A stretch of DNA of 10,388 bases, taken from Caldifarciminota bacterium. Its GTDB lineage: Bacteria; Hydrothermota; Hydrothermia; S141-80. Positions 1 to 6,734 of this stretch are shown here, one piece after another (the first letter of the stretch is position 1; each line of letters starts with the position of its first letter). The position numbers and the translations under genes were made by a program. The DNA lies in the NCBI GenBank assembly GCA_015490255.1, contig WFYF01000248.1:1-10388 (forward strand). Direction: 5' to 3'. A model generated the notes under the pieces. It did not search any database, was not told the DNA's origin, and was given only the letters and a program-made list of their open reading frames with translations.

Positions 1-78
1 CCCCTTAGAGCACCCCAGGCAAAACATCCATAACCCACAGAAATCCTTTCGGTTCGGCAGGAATGATTTTTTCGGGGT

Positions 79-109
79 CCCCATGTGGATTTTAAAAATC
101 CACATGGGG
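79..109. repeat. Palindrome 1 (15-bp perfect stem, 1-nt centre)
   Basis: The left arm CCCCATGTGGATTTT is followed by a single A and its exact reverse complement. The stem is GC-rich at the base and AT-rich at the tip. It is preceded by the 17-nt string TTTTCGGGGTCCCCATG (69-85), which recurs in front of palindrome 2 (114-130) 45 nt later. No U-tract follows the stem on either strand, so it is not a textbook intrinsic terminator. It may be a REP-like element. Confidence 0.9.
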
Positions 110-124
110 AGGATTTTCGGGGTC

Positions 125-156
125 CCCATGCGGTTTTCTTAAGAAAACCGCATGGG
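125..156. repeat. Palindrome 2 (16+16 perfect, no loop)
   Basis: The arm CCCATGCGGTTTTCTT is followed directly by its full reverse complement, a 32-nt perfect palindrome with centre CTT|AAG. It shares the flank TTTTCGGGGTCCCCATG with palindrome 1, but the inner arm differs on both sides in a matched way. That keeps the pairing, which suggests the structure rather than the sequence is maintained. Confidence 0.9.
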
Positions 157-177
157 ATGAATTTGGGGGAGAGTTTT

Positions 178-211
178 CCCCGAGGGATTTCCTTGCGGAA
201 ATCCCTCGGGG
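178..211. repeat. Palindrome 3 (15-bp perfect stem, TTGC loop)
   Basis: The arm CCCCGAGGGATTTCC, loop TTGC and exact complementary arm form a third hairpin. It begins 53 nt after palindrome 2 and is preceded by TTTT as in the other two, but its arm sequence is different. It has the same plan as its neighbours: C-run at the base and a TTT/AAA segment near the tip. Confidence 0.88.
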
Positions 212-258
212 GCCCCGGTTGGGGTGGGGGTGTCCAGACTTTTGCCCGGAGCGCAATC

Positions 259-287
259 TTGACATGCGGGCGGTGAAGCCCTAAAAT
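259..287 (+). promoter_or_regulatory. Sigma-70 type promoter for the operon
   Basis: A perfect -35 box TTGACA (259-264) is followed by a 17-nt spacer and a -10 box TAAAAT (282-287, five of six consensus bases). Transcription would start near 293-296, leaving a short leader before the Shine-Dalgarno at 312-317. It lies 47 nt downstream of the palindrome cluster, which is therefore upstream of the transcript. It is the only strong promoter seen ahead of the eight-gene run. Confidence 0.75.
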
Positions 288-311
288 ATAGCCGTCCTTC
301 CACGCACGAAC

Positions 312-317
312 AGGAGG
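312..317 (+). promoter_or_regulatory. Consensus Shine-Dalgarno AGGAGG ahead of the FIST gene
   Basis: AGGAGG lies 37 nt before the ATG at 355, too far to serve it directly. Spaced 7 nt downstream is an ATT codon at 325, in frame with the FIST gene. TTG codons at 329 and 332 open a different, tiny frame that ends at a TGA (356-358) overlapping the FIST ATG. The true start of the first gene is therefore uncertain; see the finding on this leader. Confidence 0.6.
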
Positions 318-354
318 TTTTGCCATTTTTGTTGAAGGTGGCTGGTGGCGCCGG

Positions 355-1632
355 ATGACGGAGGGCTCCCCCCGTCAGCGCCGGCAACCCCGCGTGGTGG
401 CTCCCCGCCGTCGGGTCAACGTGCAGGTTGGGCTCGGGGTGGGCACCGGTGTGTCCGGTGTGGATGCCTCCTGGATGGCCGGACTCCAGGCTGCCCGGGC
501 GGCCAAAGAGGCCGCAGGAAAAGATGTTGAGATCGGCATTCTCTTCGCCACAGCCGACCACGATCTGAACATGGTGCTCAAGGGCGCGGCCTATGGGCTG
601 GGGTCCAAAGTTCCCATCGTGGGGGCCACCACCTATGGCTATGTTTTTGATAACCATGACGCGGTCCGCCCCGGGGTGGGACTCCTGGCTCTGGGCGAGG
701 CCCACTTCCACGTGGAAGCGGGTCTGGGAACCGGTCTGAGCGGGGATCTGTGGGCCGCCGTTCGTCAGGCCGTCCGCCCCGTGCTGGATGCGTGGGAGGC
801 GCAGCGGGCTCAGGGCAAACCCCACCTTTCTCTCTTTTTCCTGGTGGACCGCTTCACCAACGGAGAGATCCTCCTGGAAGCCATCGCCCGCGAACTTCCC
901 GATGAAAGGGTCCCCGTCTTCGGCGGGATCGTGGATGAAGAGGGTTCGGAACACAGCGCCCTCATTTACCGGGGGGAGCTGGTTCGCGACGGCATCTTGG
1001 TGCTGGGGTTCTTCTCGGAAGCCCCCGTCGGGGTGGGAGCCCGCCACGGGTTTTTCCCCCTGGTGCCCCGGCGGGTTACCCGGGTCTCGGGCACGGTGAT
1101 TCAGGAGCTGGACGAGCGCCCGGCCATTGAAGTCTGGAAAGAGTTTCTGAAGCGGAAAAAGGTGGATGTGGGCGACTCCCTTCAGGAGTTCGGACAGGCC
1201 CTGGCCCGTTTCCAGTTCGCCATTCCCGATCCCCTGCAGGGGGGAGCCTCCAAAATCCGCCTCCCCCTGGGGATCACCGAAGACGGGGGGATCCGGCTTG
1301 CGGGAGAGGTCCCGGACAAGGCAACGGTCTGGATCCTGGAAGCGCGCAAGGATCGCATGCTGGAAGCCATTGAGAAAGCCTTTGCCACAGCCCGGGAAGT
1401 CCTTCCCGGTCCTCCCTTCTTCGGCACCGTTCTCCACGGCTTCTCCCGGACGTTCGCCCTGGGGGAAGAAGGGTTCCAGGAAGAAATGGAAAAAATCCGT
1501 GAGCTCTTCGGAGAAATACCCTACATCGGCCTCAACACCTATGGCGAAGTTGTGCGCGCGGAAGGTCAACCCCGGGGATTCTCCAACTCTTCCGTGGTGA
1601 TTGCCCTGTTTCCGGGAGAAGGCGCATCGTGA
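355..1632 (+). CDS. FIST-domain (FIST_N + FIST_C) signal-transduction protein
   Basis: 425 aa, soluble, with no signal peptide or membrane segment. FIST_N spans about residues 24-235, with the characteristic beta/alpha pattern: VGLGVGTG at 25-32, GILFATADHDL at 61-71, PIVGATTYG at 87-95, and GGIVDEEGSEHSALIYRGE at 190-208, which matches the family's conserved GG-DE-nG region. FIST_C spans about 240-420, ending in PYIGLNTYGEVV (389-400), the family's GxxTYGE signature. FIST proteins are sensory modules, often encoded beside kinases and chemotaxis proteins, and are thought to bind small ligands such as amino acids; the ligand here is unknown. The family often has a Cys before the C-terminal Arg, but here the segment reads LHGFSR and the protein has no cysteine at all. 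The first 20 residues are Arg-rich and probably disordered. The ATG at 355 is weakly supported; ATT at 325 is an alternative. The gene overlaps the kinase by 4 nt. Confidence 0.85.
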   Translation: MTEGSPRQRRQPRVVAPRRRVNVQVGLGVGTGVSGVDASWMAGLQAARAAKEAAGKDVEIGILFATADHDLNMVLKGAAYGLGSKVPIVGATTYGYVFDNHDAVRPGVGLLALGEAHFHVEAGLGTGLSGDLWAAVRQAVRPVLDAWEAQRAQGKPHLSLFFLVDRFTNGEILLEAIARELPDERVPVFGGIVDEEGSEHSALIYRGELVRDGILVLGFFSEAPVGVGARHGFFPLVPRRVTRVSGTVIQELDERPAIEVWKEFLKRKKVDVGDSLQEFGQALARFQFAIPDPLQGGASKIRLPLGITEDGGIRLAGEVPDKATVWILEARKDRMLEAIEKAFATAREVLPGPPFFGTVLHGFSRTFALGEEGFQEEMEKIRELFGEIPYIGLNTYGEVVRAEGQPRGFSNSSVVIALFPGEGAS

Positions 1633-2990
1633 GTCGCGTGGAGGGTGTGCTGCGCACCCTGGATTTCCGGGCGCTGCTCGCACTCACCCCCGACATACTT
1701 CTCCTTCTTGAACGGCCATCCAGAGAGAAGACGTGGGTGATCCGGTTCGTCAACCGGGCGGTGCGAAAGCTTGGCTATCGGGAGGGAGATCTCGTGGGAC
1801 GACCGTTCAGCCACCTCTTTGATCCCACATACAAACCCGTTCTGGAACAGACGCTGGGGGCCTTCCGGGGAAAAGAGATGCGCCTGCAGCTCCCCGTTCG
1901 GGTGCGCACCCGGTCCGGACACCTGGTCCCCGGCAGCCTGGGACTGGTGCTTCTCCGGATCCAGGGACAGGCGCGGGGATATGCCATTCTCACGGTGCGA
2001 AGCAAACAGAACGTGGTGGAGCGCATCCTGAACGGGGTGGACGTCGGGATCCTCCTGGTGGACCGGAAGGGGCGCATCCGGTATGCCAACCGCTATGCCC
2101 GCGAACTTTTTGAGGACCTGAAAACCCTTCCCAGAGAGTTCCTGAAAGTCAGACAGAACTCAGAGCCCGCAGAAATCCAGTGGAAAGAACGGTTTCTGGG
2201 GGTTTCGGTGTATCCCGCCGGGGACCAGCAGAAGGAATGGCTCTATCTCATCAAGGACATCACCGAAAAGAAATGGGTTCAGGAAACCCTGATACGCCTG
2301 GATCGGTTTTCCTCCTTCGGCGTGCTGGCCACCGGTCTGGCCCACGAGATCAAAAATCCCCTGGCCGGAATGCGCCTCATTGCCCAGAACCTGGCCCGGC
2401 GTATGGAGAACGAAAAAGATCGGGAAGCCCTGGAGCGCATGCTGCGTCAGATTGACCGGATTGACACCCTGATCAAGCAGTTTTTCTCCTATGTCAGGCC
2501 CCGGGAACCCCACCCCGAATCCATCGCCGTGCGGGAGGTGGTGGACGACCTTTACCCCCTGGTGAAGGACCGTCTGATGAAACACCGGATCACCTTCAAC
2601 GTGGACATCCCGGAGGACCTCACCATCCGGGCCGACCGGCACCAGTTTGAACAGATCCTTCTTAACCTGATGCTCAACGCCATTGACGCCATGCCCAACC
2701 GGGGAACCCTCACCCTTTCCGCCCGGGAGGTGCACCAGAAACTCCCACGGATGGCGGGAGACCGATGGGTGGAGATCGTGGTGCAGGATACGGGGGTGGG
2801 CATGACCCCGGAGCAGGTGGAACACATTTTCGTGCCGTTTTTCACCACCAAACCCTCCGGAACCGGACTGGGCCTCTTCATCGTCCACCAGCTGGTGACC
2901 CGGAACGGGGGCCTGATTCGGGTAGAAAGCAAGAAAAATCACGGCACACGCTTTATCCTATATATGAGACCCGGAGACGAAGGGGGGTGA
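1629..2990 (+). CDS. Soluble PAS-PAS sensor histidine kinase, NtrB-like
   Basis: 453 aa with no membrane segments, so a cytoplasmic kinase. Two PAS-like domains lie at about residues 14-125 and 128-215; the second has GVDVGILLVDRKGRIRYAN. The HisKA dimerisation/phosphoacceptor helix follows at 224-290, with the H-box GLAHEIKNPLAG and predicted phospho-His 239. The HATPase_c domain at about 330-447 has the N-box NLMLNAIDAM (N346/N350), G1 DTGVGM (387-392), F-box FVPFFTTK (401-408) and G2 GTGLGL (411-416). All catalytic boxes are intact, and the HEIKNPL motif places it with NtrB/AtoS-type kinases. The GTG start overlaps the FIST stop (GTGA) and has GGGAG about 10 nt upstream. The cognate partner is almost certainly the regulator that starts 4 nt after its stop. 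The input is likely the upstream FIST protein and/or a PAS ligand (inference). Confidence 0.93.
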   Translation: MSRVEGVLRTLDFRALLALTPDILLLLERPSREKTWVIRFVNRAVRKLGYREGDLVGRPFSHLFDPTYKPVLEQTLGAFRGKEMRLQLPVRVRTRSGHLVPGSLGLVLLRIQGQARGYAILTVRSKQNVVERILNGVDVGILLVDRKGRIRYANRYARELFEDLKTLPREFLKVRQNSEPAEIQWKERFLGVSVYPAGDQQKEWLYLIKDITEKKWVQETLIRLDRFSSFGVLATGLAHEIKNPLAGMRLIAQNLARRMENEKDREALERMLRQIDRIDTLIKQFFSYVRPREPHPESIAVREVVDDLYPLVKDRLMKHRITFNVDIPEDLTIRADRHQFEQILLNLMLNAIDAMPNRGTLTLSAREVHQKLPRMAGDRWVEIVVQDTGVGMTPEQVEHIFVPFFTTKPSGTGLGLFIVHQLVTRNGGLIRVESKKNHGTRFILYMRPGDEGG

Positions 2991-2994
2991 AAGC

Positions 2995-4806
2995 ATGCCT
3001 CTGAAAATCCTTCTTGTGGACGACGAAGAGGATATTCTGTGGGGGCTTTCCGAGGAGCTGAGCCGCCATGGCTGGGAAATCCTGACGGCAAGCAGCGGGA
3101 CGGAGGCCCTCCAGATCCTTCAGTCAGCAAAAGATCTGGATTTTCTCATCACCGACGTCCGGATGCCCGACATCAGTGGCATTGATCTCCTTTTGAAGGC
3201 CCGGGAACTCCAGCCCCAGATCCGGGCCATCGTGATGACCGCCCACGGAAATGAGGAGCTGAAAAACGAGGCCTTTCAACGGGGCGCCATCAGCTATCTG
3301 GAAAAGCCCTTTGACTTTGATCAGCTGCTCACGGTGATTCAGGAAATGGAGGAGGAGGGCGCCGCGGGAACCCTCCAGGAATGGAACCTGATGGACGTCC
3401 TCCAGCTCGTGGCCATGGAGGGACGGAGCGCCCGGTTCACCGTCCAGACGCCTGAAGGACCCGGTGTGCTCTGGGTCAAAGACGGGGAACTCTGGTATGC
3501 CGAAATCGGTCCTCACCGGGGAGAAGAGGCTTTCTTCCACATCCTCCGGCACGAAAACGTCCGGTTCCAGATGGAATGGGTGGACGCGGTGGATGTGGAT
3601 CGCAACATCCAGCAACCCCTTTATGCCCTTCTCCTGGAAGTGGTGCGCATGCGCAACGAGGCCCGTACAGAGGATCTGGGCCGACTGGAATCTGAACTTC
3701 TGGGCACCGTGGAGGCCCCCGCGGAGGAAGAGCACGAAGAACTCCCCTCGCTGGATGAGATCTCCCTGGAAGGCCTCGGCGAAGAACCCGAAGAAGAAGT
3801 GATTGAAATCCCCGAGGAAGAACCCGAGGTCGTCTCTCCTGAACCCGAAGAAGAACCCGCCTCCATCGGTGAGTTCTCTGTGGAAGAGGTCATGGAGGAA
3901 GAGCACGAAGAACTCCCCTCGCTGGATGAGATCTCCCTGGAAGGCCTCGGTGAAGAACCCGAAGAAGAAGTGATTGAAATCCCCGAGGAAGAACCCGAGG
4001 TCGTCTCTCCTGAACCCGAAGAAGAACCCGCCGAAACTCCAGAAGCGGTTGAGGCGGAAGCGGAAGAGATCCCGGAAGCCTTCTCCCTCCCTGAAGAAGA
4101 GACCGCCGGGGTGGAGATCCCCGAAGAGGAGCTGGAGGAAATTCTGGAGGAGCAGAAGGAGGGCGAAGAGGCTCGCGTGATCCGGGAGGTGGAGGAGCTC
4201 CAGCGTGCCTCCGAGGAGGAAGAACCCACCGAACTCACACCGGACCTTCAGGAGGAGATTCAGGAAATCCTGGAAGAGGACCGCCGGGCAGAGGAGACCC
4301 GGATTGACATTCAAGAGGCCCCGGCGTATGAAGTTCAGGAGGCCCCCCCCGAGGAATCTCCTCCAGAACCGGAAGCCGGGCCTTCTGCACCGCCCCCCCC
4401 ACCGTCTCCTGGACCCGTGGAAGAAAAACCCGCGCCGACCGTGCCAGCCCGGGAGAATCTCGGGAAGGTTCAGGAACTCATGAAGCGATTCGCCAAGGCC
4501 ACCGGCGTCACCGGCATCCATGTGCTGGTGGACACCTCGGGACAGGTGGTGACCGGTGCCATCCGGGGCGAGCATCTCCGGGAGGTTTTCTCCCGCTGGA
4601 TTCAGACCACCCTGAACCTGGCCGCCACCGGGGAATTCGGCACGGTGGAGGACTTCGCCCTTACCCTGGAACGGTTCCACCTTCTCGGAGCACGGGTGGG
4701 AGACTGGGTGTATGTGGCCATGCTGCCCCGGGCGGGGGTGAACATCGGGATGGCGCGGGTCCGTTTCCAGAACGTCGTGAAAGAGATGCGCAAACTCCTG
4801 GCCTGA
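2995..4806 (+). CDS. Response regulator: receiver - PATAN/DUF4388 - Glu/Pro-rich linker - Roadblock/LC7
   Basis: 603 aa. The receiver (1-120) has acidic D9/D10, phospho-acceptor D54 (LITDVRMPD), T82 and K104 (EKPFDF). A PATAN/DUF4388 domain (about 124-223) follows, with the family pattern GTLQEWNLMDVLQLVAM, LWVKDGELWYAE, GEEAFFHIL and LLLEVVRMRNE. Residues 240-485 are very acidic and Pro-rich, low-complexity, and contain a 46-residue duplication (244-289 and 301-346). The C-terminal domain (488-603) is Roadblock/LC7-like: ENLGKVQELMKRFAKATGVTG, then a HVLVDTSGQVV strand pair. Roadblock proteins such as MglB bind and regulate Ras-like GTPases, so the output is probably a GTPase or protein-localisation event, not transcription; no DNA-binding or AAA+ domain is present. 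The ATG is preceded by a G-rich Shine-Dalgarno that overlaps the kinase stop. Confidence 0.9.
   Translation: MPLKILLVDDEEDILWGLSEELSRHGWEILTASSGTEALQILQSAKDLDFLITDVRMPDISGIDLLLKARELQPQIRAIVMTAHGNEELKNEAFQRGAISYLEKPFDFDQLLTVIQEMEEEGAAGTLQEWNLMDVLQLVAMEGRSARFTVQTPEGPGVLWVKDGELWYAEIGPHRGEEAFFHILRHENVRFQMEWVDAVDVDRNIQQPLYALLLEVVRMRNEARTEDLGRLESELLGTVEAPAEEEHEELPSLDEISLEGLGEEPEEEVIEIPEEEPEVVSPEPEEEPASIGEFSVEEVMEEEHEELPSLDEISLEGLGEEPEEEVIEIPEEEPEVVSPEPEEEPAETPEAVEAEAEEIPEAFSLPEEETAGVEIPEEELEEILEEQKEGEEARVIREVEELQRASEEEEPTELTPDLQEEIQEILEEDRRAEETRIDIQEAPAYEVQEAPPEESPPEPEAGPSAPPPPPSPGPVEEKPAPTVPARENLGKVQELMKRFAKATGVTGIHVLVDTSGQVVTGAIRGEHLREVFSRWIQTTLNLAATGEFGTVEDFALTLERFHLLGARVGDWVYVAMLPRAGVNIGMARVRFQNVVKEMRKLLA
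3724..3861 (+). repeat. Linker duplication, copy 1 (138 bp)
   Basis: This stretch encodes residues 244-289 of the regulator, starting EEEHEELPSLDEISLEGLGE. It is repeated at 3895-4032 with one silent difference in 138 bases (C at 3780, T at 3951, both Gly). The copies are 171 nt (57 codons) apart, separated by 33 nt, so the reading frame is kept. Near-identity at third codon positions means the duplication is recent or kept uniform by conversion. Confidence 0.95.
3895..4032 (+). repeat. Linker duplication, copy 2 (138 bp)
   Basis: Second copy of the linker unit, encoding residues 301-346. See copy 1 at 3724-3861 for the comparison. The sequence between the copies encodes SIGEFSVEEVM, which could be the remains of a longer unit or the insertion junction. 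Confidence 0.95.
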
Positions 4807-4829
4807 GCGTCCTCCTGAAGGAGATCACC

Positions 4830-5555
4830 ATGCGTCCTCTCACGCTGGATCCGTCTTTTCCGTCATGGGCAGAGGGGGTGTGTCTGGCTTCTCTGGGAAA
4901 CACACGCGTGCTGTGTGCCGTGAGCGTGCAGATGGGGGTCCCTGCTTTCCTGAAGGGAAGCGGAGAGGGATGGGTCACCGCGGAATACGATATGCTCCCC
5001 CGGGCCACCCACCAGCGCCGCACCCGGACCTGGAAGTCCCTCCACCCGGACGGCAGGGTGGTGGAGATCGGCCGGTTCATCGGCCGCTCCCTCCGGGCCG
5101 CCGTGGATCGGGAGGCCCTGGGGGAGACCACCTGGGTGGTGGACTGTGACGTCCTTCAGGCCGACGGCGGCACCCGCATCGCTTCGGTGAACGGAGGGAT
5201 GGTGGCCCTGGCGCTGGCGGCCCACCGCCTTCGCCTCCAGGGATTTCTGGAGCGGTTTCCCATCCGTTCTCTGGTCGGTGGGATTTCGGCGGCATATGCG
5301 GGCGGTCGTTGGACGGTGGACCCGGATTACACCCGGGACCAGGGTGCGGACATGGATCTCAACGTGGTGTTCACCGAGGACGGCCGGATCGTGGAAATCC
5401 AGGCCACTGCCGAGGGCGAGGCCGTGCCCCCGGAGGAGATTTCCCGGGTGCTCCCCACCCTGTTTGAAGCGGTCCAGACCCATGTTTTTCCGGCGCAGCG
5501 CGCGGCCATTCAGGAAGGTCTGCGCCGTTTTGCCCCAAATCCATCGTCACCGTGA
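4830..5555 (+). CDS. rph: Ribonuclease PH
   Basis: 241 aa, clearly RNase PH, the phosphorolytic 3'-5' exoribonuclease that trims tRNA 3' ends and works as a hexameric ring. Family segments are present in order: LGNTRVLCAVSVQMGVPAFLKGSGEGWVTAEY (21-53, quoted by position), MLPRATH (55-61), the phosphate-site region DGRVVEIGRFIGRSLRA (74-90, with R76), VVDCDVLQADGGTR (103-116) and the acidic catalytic pair region TRDQGADMDLNVV (D170, D176). It then runs TEDGRIVEIQATAEGE, as in characterised enzymes. The N-terminus is about ten residues shorter than in E. coli: the usual R-P-x-G-R opening is absent and the protein begins at the LRPVT-like strand. The start is well supported by GAAGGAG ending 6 nt before the ATG, and no better upstream start is seen. 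The common neighbour rdgB does not follow. Function should be retained. Confidence 0.95.
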   Translation: MRPLTLDPSFPSWAEGVCLASLGNTRVLCAVSVQMGVPAFLKGSGEGWVTAEYDMLPRATHQRRTRTWKSLHPDGRVVEIGRFIGRSLRAAVDREALGETTWVVDCDVLQADGGTRIASVNGGMVALALAAHRLRLQGFLERFPIRSLVGGISAAYAGGRWTVDPDYTRDQGADMDLNVVFTEDGRIVEIQATAEGEAVPPEEISRVLPTLFEAVQTHVFPAQRAAIQEGLRRFAPNPSSP

Positions 5556-5568
5556 AGGAGGAGGTTCC

Positions 5569-6726
5569 ATGGATTTCTTCCGTCTGGATGACCTCTTGAC
5601 CGAAGAACAGCGGATGATCCGCGAGATGGTGCGGAAGTTTGTGGACCGGGAGGTCCTTCCCATCATCGGCGAATACTGGCTCCGCGGCGAGTTTCCCATG
5701 CAGCTCGTGCCCCGGATGGCGGAGCTGGGCTTTTTCGGGCCCACGTTGCCGGAGGAATACGGCGGACAGGGGCTGGATTACACGAGTTATGGTCTCATGA
5801 TGATGGAGCTGGAGCGCGGGGACTCCGGTGTGCGCTCCTTCGCCTCGGTGCAGAGCTCCCTCGCCATGACCAGCATCTATCTGTATGGCTCGGACGAGCA
5901 AAAGAAGAAATACCTCCCGGCCATGGCCCGGGGAGAGATCCTCGGGTGCTTCGGGCTTACCGAGCCCGATGCCGGATCCGACCCGGGGAGCATGCGGACG
6001 GTGGCTCTCCGGGAGGGAAACACCTGGGTGCTCCACGGCACCAAACTCTGGATCACCAACGGGTCCATCGCCGACGTGGCCGTGATCTGGGCCAAGGACC
6101 GGGAAGGGGTGATCCGGGGTTTTCTGGTGGAGAAAGGGACCCCGGGCTTCACCGCCCAGGACATCAAAACCAAGATTTCTCTCCGGGCTTCCATCACTTC
6201 CGAACTTTCCCTGGACGAGGTGCGCGTCCCCGAAGAGAACCGCCTGCCTCTGGCAGAAGGGCTGGTGGCCCCCCTCCGGGTGCTGAACCACGGACGATAC
6301 GGCGTGGCCTGGGGCGCGGTGGGGGCGGCCCAGGCGGCCTTTGAAGAGGCCCTGGCCTATGCGAAGGAACGCATCCAGTTTGGCCGGCCCATTGCAAGCT
6401 TCCAGATCATCCAGCAGCGGCTGGTGGATATGCTGGCGAAACTCACCAGCATCCAGCTCATGGCCTTCCGGGTGGGTCAGATGATGGACCAGGGCACGGC
6501 GCAGCATCATCACATCTCCCTGTTCAAGCGCCAGGCCACCCGGCATGCCCTGGACATCGCCCGGGCGGCCCGGGAGATCCTGGGGGCCAACGGGATCACG
6601 GTGGAATACCACAGCATGCGCCACGCGGCCAACCTGGAAAGCACCCTCACCTATGAGGGGACCTATGACATCCACACCCTGATCGTGGGCAAGACCATCA
6701 CGGGGCTGGAAGCCTATGGAGGATAG
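5569..6726 (+). CDS. Acyl-CoA dehydrogenase, glutaryl-CoA dehydrogenase-like
   Basis: 385 aa, a normal length for this FAD flavoprotein family, which oxidises acyl-CoA and passes electrons to ETF. Domains: N-terminal helical (1-120), beta domain with CFGLTEPDAGSDPGSM (127-142) and WITNGSIADVAVIWAKD (161-177), and C-terminal helical domain with RIQFGRPIASFQIIQQRL and LGANGITVEY. The predicted catalytic base is E363 in TYEGTYDIH. The segment ELERGDSGVRSFASVQSS matches the glutaryl-CoA dehydrogenase pocket: E82, R89 and S93 align with residues that contact the glutaryl carboxylate in the human enzyme. A Tyr precedes the catalytic Glu, as in decarboxylating members. It may therefore act in glutarate, lysine or aromatic catabolism, giving crotonyl-CoA, though related short-chain substrates are possible. 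The start is the ATG at 5569 with AGGAGGAGG at 5556-5564; the open frame extends upstream inside rph but that part is not used. Confidence 0.92.
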   Translation: MDFFRLDDLLTEEQRMIREMVRKFVDREVLPIIGEYWLRGEFPMQLVPRMAELGFFGPTLPEEYGGQGLDYTSYGLMMMELERGDSGVRSFASVQSSLAMTSIYLYGSDEQKKKYLPAMARGEILGCFGLTEPDAGSDPGSMRTVALREGNTWVLHGTKLWITNGSIADVAVIWAKDREGVIRGFLVEKGTPGFTAQDIKTKISLRASITSELSLDEVRVPEENRLPLAEGLVAPLRVLNHGRYGVAWGAVGAAQAAFEEALAYAKERIQFGRPIASFQIIQQRLVDMLAKLTSIQLMAFRVGQMMDQGTAQHHHISLFKRQATRHALDIARAAREILGANGITVEYHSMRHAANLESTLTYEGTYDIHTLIVGKTITGLEAYGG

Positions 6727-6734
6727 CCCCCACC

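Larger units (their letters stand above)
1..354. other. Intergenic leader region of the plus-strand operon
   Basis: No credible gene is seen here. Positions 1-64 show no recognisable signal. Positions 65-211 hold three long palindromes. Positions 212-258 are G-rich spacer. Positions 259-287 form a sigma-70 type promoter, and 312-317 a consensus Shine-Dalgarno. An open frame that crosses the palindromes (85-276) is explained by the repeat composition and has no ribosome site. Confidence 0.8.

Noticed and set aside
65..211. CRISPR array
   Set aside because: Only three units are present; the units are perfect inverted repeats with differing sequence and short irregular spacing, and no cas gene is near.
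85..276. Short plus-strand frame crossing the palindromes, encoding FKNPHGEDFRGPH-like text
   Set aside because: It has no ribosome site, begins inside a palindrome, and its apparent repeats come from the palindrome arms.
139..1683. Minus-strand open frame of 514 codons opposite the FIST gene
   Set aside because: Composition is Gly/Pro/His-rich, typical of the antisense of a GC-rich gene. No family motif is seen, and the plus-strand FIST protein is clear.
3124..4680. Minus-strand open frame of 518 codons opposite the response regulator
   Set aside because: It is rich in Phe, Leu and Gly because it mirrors Glu/Lys/Pro codons of the acidic linker; it has no domain, and its internal repeat is simply the mirrored duplication.
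5278..5568. Upstream in-frame extension of the acyl-CoA dehydrogenase
   Set aside because: It lies inside rph, reads as Arg/Pro-rich shadow, and a strong Shine-Dalgarno marks the ATG at 5569.
5371..6675. Minus-strand open frame of 434 codons opposite the acyl-CoA dehydrogenase
   Set aside because: Shadow of a strongly conserved plus-strand enzyme, with no recognisable domain.
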